From assembly GCA_014650415.1 (NCBI GenBank), contig BMUX01000005.1:372001-436000 (forward strand): DNA of 64,000 nt, given 5' to 3'. Source of the DNA: Streptomyces spiroverticillatus. Lineage in GTDB: Bacteria > Actinomycetota > Actinomycetes > Streptomycetales > Streptomycetaceae. The notes beneath the pieces were generated by a model. The model made no database searches. It worked only from the letters and a program-made list of their open reading frames with translations, and was not told where the DNA came from. Below are positions 42,054-50,426 of the stretch, in pieces. The position numbers were made by a program, and so were the translations under genes. Every line of letters starts with the position of its first letter. The stretch's first letter is position 1.

Positions 42054-42539
42054 GTGAACACCCTGAAGCCCGTCAGCACCGCCGCCCTCCTCGCCTACCT
42101 CGACGGTCGCCAGACCCGCTGGCGCCTCACCCTCGACGCGGCCGTCGACGCCGCGGGCGACGACCCGCGCGCCCGCCTGCTCGCCGTCTTCGACGCCCTC
42201 CGCGAGTGGGCGTGCCGCTCCACCTCCGACGGTTTCCGCAGCAACGCCTTCATCCAGGCCCAGTACGAGTCCGACCGCCCGGACGGCGTCGCCCGCGCCG
42301 TCATCGCCGGGCACAAGCGCACCCTGCGCGACCGCATGCTCGTCCTCGCCGAGGCCACCGGCACCCCCGACCCGGGCCTCCTGGTCGACCAACTCCTCCT
42401 TGTCTACGAGGGTTCCACGGTCAACCACTCCCTCGGTACGGTCGCCGAGTCCGCCGCCAAGGCCCACCGCACGGCCCGCCAGCTGATCGCCGCAGCCACC
42501 CCGCAGCCGCTGGACGCCTTCTGGGCGGGCCGGGTCTGA
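42054..42539 (+). CDS. TetR-like C-terminal domain protein lacking the DNA-binding part
   Basis: A 161-residue protein that aligns by eye with the ligand domain of TetR regulators: AALLAYLDGRQTRWRLTLDA is the junction normally just after the helix-turn-helix, and DALREWACRSTSDGFRSNAF with DQLLLVYEGSTVNHSLG is the typical TetR_C core. The helix-turn-helix itself is absent. GTG 42054 has GGGAGGAACC before it. The same frame is open back to ATG 41904 (MRPLFRRATRTLRDVLYGID), a proline-rich stretch without a DNA-binding motif, so a 211-residue product is possible. Probably a truncated or repurposed regulator. Confidence 0.65.
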   Translation: MNTLKPVSTAALLAYLDGRQTRWRLTLDAAVDAAGDDPRARLLAVFDALREWACRSTSDGFRSNAFIQAQYESDRPDGVARAVIAGHKRTLRDRMLVLAEATGTPDPGLLVDQLLLVYEGSTVNHSLGTVAESAAKAHRTARQLIAAATPQPLDAFWAGRV

Positions 42540-42669
42540 CGCACCAGACGCATGAGGAGGGGCGAGGGTTGTGGTCACTTTCGGGGATTGACGCGGTGGG
42601 GAACGGTGCGTTTGGTTCGAACGCGACTCCGGTGCCGAGCCGGGGCGAAGCTGTCCAACGGGGGATTCT

Positions 42670-43932
42670 GTGCTCAGAGTTGTACGTGGCGCGTCCATCG
42701 CCGTCCTCGCGGGAGTCATGGTCGCCGCCTCGGTGACCGCGACCTCGGCGGCGCCGAAGCCGAAGACCGAGCGAGTCTCGCTGTCCTCGACCGGGAAGCA
42801 GCTCCAGAAGGGGGTGAACCTCGCCGCGTTCAGTGTCGACGGCCGGTACGCAGCCTTCACGTCGGACGACTCCGCCGTGGTGCCCGGCGACACCAACGGC
42901 GTGGAGGACGTGTTCGTCCGGGACCTGCGCCGGGGAACCGTCGTGCGGGTCAATCTCGCCCCGGACGGCTCCCAGGCCGACGCCGGCTACTACGCCAAGG
43001 TGGCCATCAGCGCCAACGGCCGGTACATCGCGTACACCTCCGACGCGACGAACCTCGAAAAGTGGCCCGAGAAGCCCGCCCACGCGCAGGACGTCTACGT
43101 GTACGACCGGACCACCGGCCGCTCCGAGCGCGTCAGCGTCGGCCGGGGCGGTGCGTCCGCCCAGGTCTCCACGGACGACGGCATCGCCGTCTCCGACGAC
43201 GGCCGCCACGTCGCCTTCGGCGCCTCCTCGCAGCAGATGGAGGGCACGCCGACGAGCGAGGTCTACGCCTACGTCGTCGACCGGCGCACCGGCACCGCCA
43301 CACGGATCAGCGACCACATGCCGGCCGAGTGGACCCTGTTCAACGTCGGCATGAGCGCCGACGGCAGCCGCCTGTACTACGCGCAGGGCCACCCGCGCGG
43401 CGGCGACCGGGAACTGTGGGACGTCAACCTGCGCACCGGCGTGCAGAGACTGGTGAACGCCGACCCCGGCGGCGGCGTCACGGGCTGGGCGGGAGGCATG
43501 AGCTTCTCCGCCGACGGCGGCCTCCTCGCGTACATCACCAACGGACAGAGCGCGGGCAGCCCCGTCGACTCCTTCCTCTACGACACCCGCACCGGCAAGA
43601 GCCGCATGCTCACCCACGAGGGCAAGGGCGGGCTCGGCGGCCCCACCCTCAGCGCGGACGGCCGCCGACTGGCCTACATCGTCGAATCCCCCGCGGAACC
43701 GGGCGGCGGCACGGGCGACACGGTGGAGAACGTCTACGTCCGGGACCTCGCCACCGGCCGCACCCAGCTGGCTACCCCGAAGCATTCCGGCGGCCCGCTG
43801 ACCAGCGGCTACGTGGGACCCGTGGACTTCGGCAACAAGGGGCGCGACCTCATGTTCGTCTCGTGGCAGCCCGACTTCGTCCCGGGCGACACCAACAACG
43901 GCTTCGACGCCTTCGTACGCCACCTGGACTGA
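42670..43932 (+). CDS. Secreted beta-propeller (TolB/WD40-like) protein
   Basis: A 420-residue exported protein. A signal peptide (VVRGASIAVLAGVMVAASVT, cleavage near TSAAP) precedes six or so PD40/TolB-like blades, each with a motif such as FSVDGRYAAFTSDDSAVVPG, ISANGRYIAYTSDATNL or VSDDGRHVAFGASS. GTG 42670 follows a GGGGG stretch. Such propellers are binding or scaffold proteins; the ligand is unknown. A 15-bp duplication (CTGGACTGACGCCCG) spans the stop codon. Confidence 0.85.
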   Translation: MLRVVRGASIAVLAGVMVAASVTATSAAPKPKTERVSLSSTGKQLQKGVNLAAFSVDGRYAAFTSDDSAVVPGDTNGVEDVFVRDLRRGTVVRVNLAPDGSQADAGYYAKVAISANGRYIAYTSDATNLEKWPEKPAHAQDVYVYDRTTGRSERVSVGRGGASAQVSTDDGIAVSDDGRHVAFGASSQQMEGTPTSEVYAYVVDRRTGTATRISDHMPAEWTLFNVGMSADGSRLYYAQGHPRGGDRELWDVNLRTGVQRLVNADPGGGVTGWAGGMSFSADGGLLAYITNGQSAGSPVDSFLYDTRTGKSRMLTHEGKGGLGGPTLSADGRRLAYIVESPAEPGGGTGDTVENVYVRDLATGRTQLATPKHSGGPLTSGYVGPVDFGNKGRDLMFVSWQPDFVPGDTNNGFDAFVRHLD

Positions 43933-43983
43933 CGCCCGCTGGACTGACGCCCGCCCGCGCCCCGCCCTGCGTACGCTCGACGC

Positions 43984-44328
43984 ATGACCACCTCGAACCC
44001 CACCCCGTACACCGTCCTGACCACCACCGCCGACAGCGAGGACAAGGCAGGTGAGCTGGCCGACCGCGTGATCGGCGAGCGGCTGGCCGCCTGCGCGCAG
44101 GTGTACCCGGTCCGGTCGGTGTACCGGTGGGAGGGGAAGGTCGAGCGGGCGCAGGAATGGCGGATCGACTTCAAGACACGCGGCGACCTGATCCCCGAAC
44201 TCACCGCACGCATCGCGGAGTTGCACGACTACGACACCCCGGAGATCATCGCCGTCCCGGTGCTCGCGGGCAGCCCCGCCTACCTGGACTGGATCGGGGA
44301 ACAGACCCGCTACGCCGGGGCTTCGTAG
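43984..44328 (+). CDS. cutA: CutA1 divalent-ion tolerance protein
   Basis: A 114-residue CutA1-family protein, a trimeric PII-like fold linked to divalent metal tolerance. The conserved ERLAACAQVYPVRSVYRWEG and the ending YDTPEIIAVPVLAGSPAYLD match the family from end to end, and the length is normal. It stands alone downstream of the propeller gene. Confidence 0.93.
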   Translation: MTTSNPTPYTVLTTTADSEDKAGELADRVIGERLAACAQVYPVRSVYRWEGKVERAQEWRIDFKTRGDLIPELTARIAELHDYDTPEIIAVPVLAGSPAYLDWIGEQTRYAGAS

Positions 44329-44744
44329 GGCGACCCGGGTGATGTTCCTGGTGGTGGCCGCGCCCGCCGGGTCGACTGTGACCGCCGCTGGCGGGCCCTC
44401 CGCCCCCGACGGTCCTGCCGAGGTCTCGCCGGTGGGGGTCGGCGGGGTGCCTGGCCGACCGGACGCCCGTACGGAAGACGACGCGGACGTCCCTACGGGC
44501 GGCGGCGTGGGCAGGACCGTACGGTGAACGGCCCCGGACCCGTCCGGACGGAAGCCTGAAGCCGGAGCCCGCACGGGACGACGGCTCTCGGGGCCTCGGG
44601 GCTGTCCCGGTGGTGAGTGTCCTGCCCGTCCGGGGCGCACCCCCTCCACCGGGCGGGGCACCCGTGGGCCCCCACCGGGTCTCGAACCGGCCCGCCCCGC
44701 ACCCCCACTGCCCCTCACCCCCGACGCGGTCGAGGAGCCGCTCC
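44329..44744. other. 416-nt region without a supportable gene
   Basis: The gap between cutA and the convergent MMPL gene. GCCCGTA and TACGGGC near 44466-44503 form a 7-bp dyad with a long loop, and CCGGAC-CC-GTCCGG lies at about 44533, so transcription from both sides may end here. Open frames lack ribosome sites and recognisable domains. I see no gene. Confidence 0.6.
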
Positions 44745-46886
44745 TCACCGACGAGGGCCCACGGGCCCGCCGGCCGGCCTCTCCAACGCCACCCTCGGCA
44801 GCACCCGCCCCAGCGCCCCCGGCAGCCACCACGCCCGCGGCCCGAAGAGCTGCATCGCCGCCGGGACGATCAGGCAACGGATGACCACCGCGTCCAGCAG
44901 GATCGCCACCGCCAGGCCCAGCCCGAACTGCTGGAGCATCCGGCCGGGGCTCAGCACGAACGCGCCGAACACCACGATCATGATCGCCGCAGCCGCCGTG
45001 ATGACCTTGCCGGTGGCGGCCAGGCCCTCGCGGACCGCGTGTACGTGGTTGCCCGTGCGCTCCCACTCCTCGTGCATGCGGGCGACCAGGAACACCTCGT
45101 AGTCCATCGAGAGCCCGAAGACGATCGCGAAGATCATGACCGGGATGAACGCCTCCACCGGCCCCGGCTGCACCCCGAACCACCCGTGCTGGAAGACCAG
45201 CGTGATCACGCCCAGCGCCGCCGCGATGGACAGGAGGTTGAGGAGCGCCGCCTTCAGCGGGATCAGCAGCGACCGGAAGACCACCATCAGCAGCAGGGTG
45301 GACAGCCCCACCACCAGCGCCACGAACAGCGGGATACGGTCCGCGACCGAGTCCGCGAAGTCCTGCGCGGCGGCGGTCGGCCCGCCGACCAGGTAGGTGG
45401 CTCCCGTGCGCTCGGCGAGTGGGGGGAGGGCGAACTCGCGTAGGTCATGCACCAGTTGGGCTGCGTCCTGGGGTGCGGTGGCGGGGAAGGCGATCACCGT
45501 GGAGACCGTGCCGTCGGAGGTGGGGAGGACGGGGCTGGTGGCGGCGACTCCCGGGGTCGTGGCGAGTGTCGTACGGAGTTGTTCCGCCGAGTCCCGATCG
45601 CCCTGGGTCACCACGACCAGCGGCCCGTTGAACCCCGGGCCGAACCCCTCCGCCAGGAGGTCGTACGCCTGACGGCTGGTCGACGACACCGGGTCGTTCC
45701 CGGCGTCCGCGAACCCCAGCCGCATCCCGAGCGCGGGTGCCGACAGCGCGAGGAGCACGGCGACGGCGGCCAGCAGCGCGGGCAGCGGCCGCCGCTGCAC
45801 CGCCGACGCCAACTGCCGCCAACGGACGCCCTCTTGGCGAGGCTTCCGCTTGCGTACGGTGCGCTGGATCCGCCCGCCGAAGAACGCCAGCAGCGCGGGC
45901 AGCAGGGTCAGCGACGCCACCATCGTCACCAGCACGGTCAGCGCCACCGCCAGCGCCACCCCCTGGAGCGAGCCGAGTCCCAGCGCGATCAGCCCGAGCA
46001 GGGCGACGATCACCGTGCACCCCGCGAAGAACACCGTGCGCCCCGCCGCGTCCAGCGCGGTACGGGTGGCGTCCTGCGGGGAGGCCCCGGCGACGAGTTC
46101 GCGCCGGTAGCGGTAGAAGATCAGCAGCGCGTAGTCCACGCCGACGCCCAGGCCGACCAGCATCATGATCGGCGGAGTGAAGTCCGCGATCGTGAGCACG
46201 TGCGAGGCCAGCGCGATCAGCCCGACCGTGCCGCCGACCGCGAACACCGCCGTGAGCAGCGGAATCGCCGCCGCCACGAACGACCCGAAGAGCAGCACGA
46301 GCACCACCAGCGCGGCCAGCAGCCCCGCCCCCTCCGCCGCCCCGCCGCTCTCCTCCTGCGCCCCGCGCACCGCGTCGCCGCCGAGGGCGACGGTCACACC
46401 GGGGCCGGTGTCGCGGGCGGTGTCGATGATCCGTACGACGTCCTCCCGGGGCACGTCCTGGGACGCGGCGTCGAGCACAACCGTCGTGTACCCGACCGTC
46501 CCGTCCCGGGAGAGGGCCGATGCGTCGGCGAACGGGCTGCGGACGTCGGCCACGTGGGGCAGCTCCCGCACCCGGGCGACGGTCCGTTCGACGGCCCGGC
46601 GGTCGTCGCGCAGCCCGCCGGGGTCCTGGAAGACGATCTGCACGCTGCCGCCCGCCTGCGCGGAACCGTGCCGCTCCAGCAGGTCGGAGGCCGCCTGGGA
46701 CTCCGTACCCGGCAGGGAGAAGTCGTTGCGGTAGGCGCTGCCGAGACCCTGGGAGCCGACGGTGATCACGGCGACCGCGAGCACCCACAGGAGGAGGGCG
46801 CCCCAGCGATGCCGCTGGGACCAGGCGGCAGACGGCCAAATGCGCCTGTGCGTGCGGGAGTTGGAGGCATGAGGAACTCGCTTCAG
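44745..46886 (-). CDS. MMPL/RND-superfamily transporter (start codon unresolved)
   Basis: An approximately 714-residue MmpL-type transporter with twelve predicted helices in two halves and large extracytoplasmic loops. Landmarks are FSLPGTESQAASDLLERHGS, the helix-4 region VGVDYALLIFYRYRRELVAG, its second-half counterpart IVFGLSMDYEVFLVARMHEE, and a closing GLAVAILLDAVVIRCLIVPA. It probably exports lipids or drugs using the proton gradient. No ATG, GTG or TTG is in frame between the upstream gene's stop and the first helix. The coordinate uses a CTG that overlaps that TGA; the true start may be non-standard, inside the upstream gene, or lost by an indel. Confidence 0.82.
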   Translation of the reverse strand: MKRVPHASNSRTHRRIWPSAAWSQRHRWGALLLWVLAVAVITVGSQGLGSAYRNDFSLPGTESQAASDLLERHGSAQAGGSVQIVFQDPGGLRDDRRAVERTVARVRELPHVADVRSPFADASALSRDGTVGYTTVVLDAASQDVPREDVVRIIDTARDTGPGVTVALGGDAVRGAQEESGGAAEGAGLLAALVVLVLLFGSFVAAAIPLLTAVFAVGGTVGLIALASHVLTIADFTPPIMMLVGLGVGVDYALLIFYRYRRELVAGASPQDATRTALDAAGRTVFFAGCTVIVALLGLIALGLGSLQGVALAVALTVLVTMVASLTLLPALLAFFGGRIQRTVRKRKPRQEGVRWRQLASAVQRRPLPALLAAVAVLLALSAPALGMRLGFADAGNDPVSSTSRQAYDLLAEGFGPGFNGPLVVVTQGDRDSAEQLRTTLATTPGVAATSPVLPTSDGTVSTVIAFPATAPQDAAQLVHDLREFALPPLAERTGATYLVGGPTAAAQDFADSVADRIPLFVALVVGLSTLLLMVVFRSLLIPLKAALLNLLSIAAALGVITLVFQHGWFGVQPGPVEAFIPVMIFAIVFGLSMDYEVFLVARMHEEWERTGNHVHAVREGLAATGKVITAAAAIMIVVFGAFVLSPGRMLQQFGLGLAVAILLDAVVIRCLIVPAAMQLFGPRAWWLPGALGRVLPRVALERPAGGPVGPRR

Positions 46887-47137
46887 CGGTACGGACGGGA
46901 CGCGCGGCCCGCACGCCGTACGCCGATCACCGCACCCAGCACGGCACAGCCCAGCGGTACGGCGACGAAGGCCACCAGGAGCGCACCGCCGCCGGCCACG
47001 TGCAGTGCCCGGCCCAGGACGAAGGCGCAGAAGCCGCCGACGGTCTCCGTGAACAGGAAACCGGCGGCGCCTCCGACCAGAAGTCCGATCAGGGCCAGGA
47101 CGAACCGCGAGGGCGGGGCCGGCGGAGGTGCGCTCAT
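46883..47137 (-). CDS. Small two-helix membrane protein upstream of the MMPL transporter
   Basis: An 84-residue protein with two membrane segments (FVLALIGLLVGGAAGFLF; ALLVAFVAVPLGCAVLGAVI) and a basic C-terminus. It directly precedes the transporter with its stop overlapping the assumed transporter start, so the two are probably co-expressed. No family is recognised with confidence. Confidence 0.75.
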   Translation of the reverse strand: MSAPPPAPPSRFVLALIGLLVGGAAGFLFTETVGGFCAFVLGRALHVAGGGALLVAFVAVPLGCAVLGAVIGVRRAGRASRPYR

Positions 47138-47281
47138 GCCCCCACACTCCGCGTGCGCCCCGCCCCGGGTCGTCGCCCCGGGGCGGACACCTCGCCTACC
47201 GTGCTGGTTGCGGGGACGCCCGTACGACTACCGCCGGAGTTGCCTCCGTACGTACGCCGCCATCACCGAAGCGCCCTCGGC

Positions 47282-49495
47282 TCACGCGCTCGTCAGCACC
47301 ACCAGCTGCTGCGTCGCCCGCGTCATCGCGACGTACCGGTCCACCGCCCCCTCGATGCCCTCGCCGAACTCCGCCGGGTCGACCAGCACTACCAGGTCGA
47401 ACTCCAGGCCCTTGGAGAGCGTCGGGGTGAGCGAGCGTACGCGCGGCGAGTCCGGCCGGAAGTCCGCGTCGCCGATGACGCACGCCACGCCCTCGGGGTG
47501 CTCGGCGAGCCAGCCCGCCAGCACGGTGTCCAGATCTGCCGCCGAGCCGTGCACCACCGGGATGCCGCTGCTGCGGATCGACGTGGGGACGTTGGCGTCG
47601 GGCAGCGCCTCCCGGATCACCGGCGCGGCCTCGGCCATGACCTCTTCCGGGGTGCGGTAGTTGACGGTGAGCGAGGCCACCTCGATGCGGTCCAGGCCGA
47701 TCCGCTCCAGCCGCTCCCGCCACGACTCGGTGAAGCCGTGCCGGGCCTGCGCCCGGTCGCCGACGACGGTGAAGCTGCGGGAGGGGCAGCGCAGGAGCAG
47801 CATCTGCCACTCGGCGTCGGTCAGTTCCTGCGCCTCGTCCACGATGATGTGCGCGAACGGGCCAGCCAGGACGTCGAGTTCGGCCGACGGCAGGCCGTCC
47901 TGGTCGATCAGGGTGTCCTTGATGTCCTGCCCGTGCAGCATGCCCAGCGCGCCCTCGCTCTCGTCGATCTCGACGTTCTGCAGGATGCTGTCCATGACGT
48001 CGGCCCGGCGCGCCCGCTCGGCGGCGACGGCCGCGTCGTGGCGCTGCTTGCGGGCGGACGCCCCGGAGTCGCCGAGCCGCTGACGGGCCGCGTCGAGGAG
48101 GGGCAGGTCGGAGACGGTCCAGGCGTGCGGGGCGTCCTTGCGCTGGAGCGCCCGTACCTCGTCGACCGACAGATGCGGGGCGCACTTGCGCAGGTATGCG
48201 GGCACCGACCACAGGTCGCCGACGAGCTCGGTGTGCTCCAGGAGCGGCCAGGCCTGGTTGAGGGTGCCGATCAGCTCGCGGTTCTGGAGCAGGGAGCGGC
48301 GCAGGAGCTGCGGCGAGACTCCGGAGGCGTCGTCGTCCTCCTCCTCTTCGTGCTTGTCCATGAGGATCGTGAGCAGCTCCTCGCGGATCTGGTCGCGGGC
48401 CTCGTTGTGCGGGGTGCCCGGCTCCACGGCGGCGAAGGCGGCGGCCCAGTCGGAGGCACTCAGCCAGACGTCGGCCCAGTGGGTGGAGACGGTCATGCCC
48501 TCGGTGGGCGGCTCCTCGTACAGGGCGACGGCGGGCTCGATCGCCCGCACCATCTCGGCCGTCGACTTCAGCCGGGCGATCTCCGGGTCGGCCTCGGGCA
48601 GCGCGGACGCGCCCTCGGCGACCAGGTCGGCCACGATGCAGGTCTGCACGCCCTCCTCGCCGAGGCTCGGCAGCACGTCGGAGACGTAGTCCAGGTACGG
48701 GCGGTGCGGGCCGACGAACAGGACGCCGCCGCGCCGGTGCCCCAGGCGCGGGTCGGCGTACAGCAGGTGGGCGGCGCGGTGCAGGGCGACGACCGTCTTT
48801 CCCGTACCCGGACCGCCGTCCACGACGAGGGCGCCGCGCGAGCCCGCGCGGATGATGGCGTCCTGGTCGGACTGGATGGTGGAGAGCACGTCCCGCATCC
48901 GCGAGGACCGCTCACCGCCGAGGCTGGCGATGAACGCGGACTGGTCGTCCAGCGCGGCGGCATGCCCCTTCAGGCCGTCGGCGGTGAACACCTCGTCCCA
49001 GTAGTCGCTGATCAGGCCGTTGGTCCAGCGGTACCGGCGGCGGCTGTCGAGCCCCATCGGGTGGGCGTGCGTGGCCGCGAAGAACGGCTCGGCGGCGGGG
49101 GAGCGCCAGTCGACCAGCAGCCGCTGCCCCTCGCTGTCGGTCAGCCCGAGCCGGCCGACGTACACGGGCGCGGAGCCGTCGGCGGGCACGAAGTGCCCCA
49201 GGCACAGGTCCAGGCCGAAGCGGCGCAGGGTGCGCAGTCGGGCGGTCAGCCGGTGGATCTCGGAGTCGCGGTCCATCGCCTCACGGCCGAGGCGGCCGGG
49301 GGCCTTGCGGGCGGTGTCGAGGTTCGCGGAGAGCTCGGCGATCGTCTCGGCGAGGCTCTTCGCGATGGCCGCGAAGTGCGCCTCGTCGGCGCCGGTCAGG
49401 GCGGGGTCGGCCTTGGCGGAGAGAGTGTCGGGCAGGTTGAACGCGCTGGTGGACAGGGGGGTGGTGGCGGCAGCTTCGGACAACGTGGCACGCAA
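47282..49495 (-). CDS. helR: HelR/HelD-like RNA polymerase-associated UvrD-type ATPase
   Basis: An approximately 737-residue superfamily 1 ATPase of the HelD/HelR class. Walker A is VVDGGPGTGKTVVALHRAAH, Walker B-like IIVDEAQELTDAEWQM, and late motifs are VNYRTPEEVM and YVAMTRATQQLVVL. HelD-type proteins bind RNA polymerase and free it from stalled complexes; HelR in actinobacteria also displaces rifamycins and gives tolerance. A RAE palindrome 90 nt upstream fits that role. Start choice: TTG 49495 has GGGAG 9 nt upstream; TTG 49483 is also possible. In-frame codons beyond 49585 would run through the RAE and promoter. The gene name rests on motif plus RAE context. Confidence 0.85.
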   Translation of the reverse strand: MRATLSEAAATTPLSTSAFNLPDTLSAKADPALTGADEAHFAAIAKSLAETIAELSANLDTARKAPGRLGREAMDRDSEIHRLTARLRTLRRFGLDLCLGHFVPADGSAPVYVGRLGLTDSEGQRLLVDWRSPAAEPFFAATHAHPMGLDSRRRYRWTNGLISDYWDEVFTADGLKGHAAALDDQSAFIASLGGERSSRMRDVLSTIQSDQDAIIRAGSRGALVVDGGPGTGKTVVALHRAAHLLYADPRLGHRRGGVLFVGPHRPYLDYVSDVLPSLGEEGVQTCIVADLVAEGASALPEADPEIARLKSTAEMVRAIEPAVALYEEPPTEGMTVSTHWADVWLSASDWAAAFAAVEPGTPHNEARDQIREELLTILMDKHEEEEDDDASGVSPQLLRRSLLQNRELIGTLNQAWPLLEHTELVGDLWSVPAYLRKCAPHLSVDEVRALQRKDAPHAWTVSDLPLLDAARQRLGDSGASARKQRHDAAVAAERARRADVMDSILQNVEIDESEGALGMLHGQDIKDTLIDQDGLPSAELDVLAGPFAHIIVDEAQELTDAEWQMLLLRCPSRSFTVVGDRAQARHGFTESWRERLERIGLDRIEVASLTVNYRTPEEVMAEAAPVIREALPDANVPTSIRSSGIPVVHGSAADLDTVLAGWLAEHPEGVACVIGDADFRPDSPRVRSLTPTLSKGLEFDLVVLVDPAEFGEGIEGAVDRYVAMTRATQQLVVLTSA

Positions 49496-49584
49496 CTCGG
49501 GGATCTCCCACTTCTGCAAAATTCTGCTCGACTCGGCTCGGATTCGGTCGCTTCCGGCTGAGATCCGCGATTCTGCATCAGCAA

Positions 49585-49607
49585 GGGGGCCTTGCCGCAA
49601 GGCCCCC
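49585..49607 (-). promoter_or_regulatory. Rifamycin-associated element (RAE) upstream of HelR-like gene
   Basis: A perfect palindrome: GGGGGCCTTGC (49585-49595), a single central base, and GCAAGGCCCCC (49597-49607). It matches the core of the rifamycin-associated element described upstream of rifamycin-inactivating enzymes and helR in actinobacteria. It sits just downstream of a TATAAC -10-like hexamer (minus strand, 49618-49613), so it would lie at the 5' end of the transcript and could act as DNA site or RNA hairpin. Confidence 0.85.
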
Positions 49608-49628
49608 CATGAGTTATAAGTTAATAGT

Positions 49629-49664
49629 GGCAAGGAGAGCTCTGACTCCCTTGCCTTTCTTTTT
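49629..49664 (+). terminator. Rho-independent terminator pointing away from helR
   Basis: GGCAAGG (49629-49635) pairs with CCTTGCC (49649-49655) and is followed by TTTCTTTTT (49656-49664), a U-tract that is rare in this GC-rich DNA. It terminates plus-strand transcripts, yet no plus-strand gene precedes it; the nearest upstream element is the RAE. It may end a short divergent or antisense RNA started near the helR promoter. Confidence 0.7.
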
Positions 49665-49745
49665 GCCCGCCGGCGGATGTCCTGCATGCCGGGTCCTGCG
49701 TACCTGGTCCTGCGTACCTGGTCCTGCGTGCCCGGTCCCGTGCGC

Positions 49746-50426
49746 CTACTCGCCGCTGAGCCATCCCGGCCGCACCATGCCCGACTCGTAGGCCAGGACC
49801 ACCAGTTGGGACCGGTCGCGGACGTCCAGCTTGGTCATGATCCGGCTGACATGGGTCTTCGACGTGGCGGGGCTGAGCACCAGCCGGGCCGCGATCTCGT
49901 CGTTGCTGAGACCGGCGGCGACCAGTTCCATGACCTCCCGCTCACGCGCGGTGAGGGCGTTGAGCCGGGGACTGGCACCGGGCGCCTTCACCCGCCCGGC
50001 GAATTCCGCGATCAGCCGCCGGGTGACGGAGGGGCTGATCAGGGCCTCCCCACGATGCGCGACCCGTACCGCACGCACCAGTTCCTCGGGCTCGGTGTCC
50101 TTCACCAGGAACCCCGTCGCGCCCGCGCGCAGCGCGCCGTACACGTACTCGTCCAGATCGAAGGTGGTCAGAATGACGACCTTCACGTCACCGAGCCGCG
50201 GATCGGCGGCGATCCGACGGGCGGCCTCCAGCCCGTCCACCCCCGGCATCCGGATGTCCAGCAGCACGACATCGGGCCGCAACGCCCGGCACTTTGCTAC
50301 GGCCTCCTCCCCGTCACCGGCCTCCCCGACCACCTCCAGGTCGTCCTCATCCTCCAGGATCGACCGGAACCCGGCACGCACGAGACGCTGGTCGTCGGCG
50401 ACCAGGACCTTGATCTTCGCGTTCAT
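49746..50426 (-). CDS. NarL/LuxR-type response regulator
   Basis: A 226-residue two-component regulator. Receiver domain: acidic pocket VLVADDQRLVRAGF, phospho-Asp in VVLLDIRMPG, conserved Lys in GFLVKDTEPEEL. DNA-binding LuxR domain: LTAREREVMELVAAGLSNDE with SKTHVSRIMTKLDVRDR. The start overlaps the stop of the histidine kinase by one base (TGATG; a GTG 3 nt earlier is also possible), so the pair is translationally coupled. Confidence 0.95.
   Translation of the reverse strand: MNAKIKVLVADDQRLVRAGFRSILEDEDDLEVVGEAGDGEEAVAKCRALRPDVVLLDIRMPGVDGLEAARRIAADPRLGDVKVVILTTFDLDEYVYGALRAGATGFLVKDTEPEELVRAVRVAHRGEALISPSVTRRLIAEFAGRVKAPGASPRLNALTAREREVMELVAAGLSNDEIAARLVLSPATSKTHVSRIMTKLDVRDRSQLVVLAYESGMVRPGWLSGE

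Noticed and set aside
44670..44710. A GGTTCGAGACCC stretch on the minus strand like a tRNA T-arm, hinting at an integration site
   Set aside because: No acceptor stem, anticodon arm or D-arm can be built around it, and no integrase gene or duplicate of the sequence is seen nearby.
42421..45183. A 920-codon minus-strand frame covering the propeller protein and cutA
   Set aside because: Both plus-strand genes have family-wide similarity and proper starts; the minus frame is low-complexity Gly/Arg/Ala text.
49609..49791. A 60-codon plus-strand frame starting beside the RAE
   Set aside because: It reads through a strong terminator hairpin and ends in tandem VLRTWSCVPGP-like repeats opposite the end of the response-regulator gene; not a credible protein.
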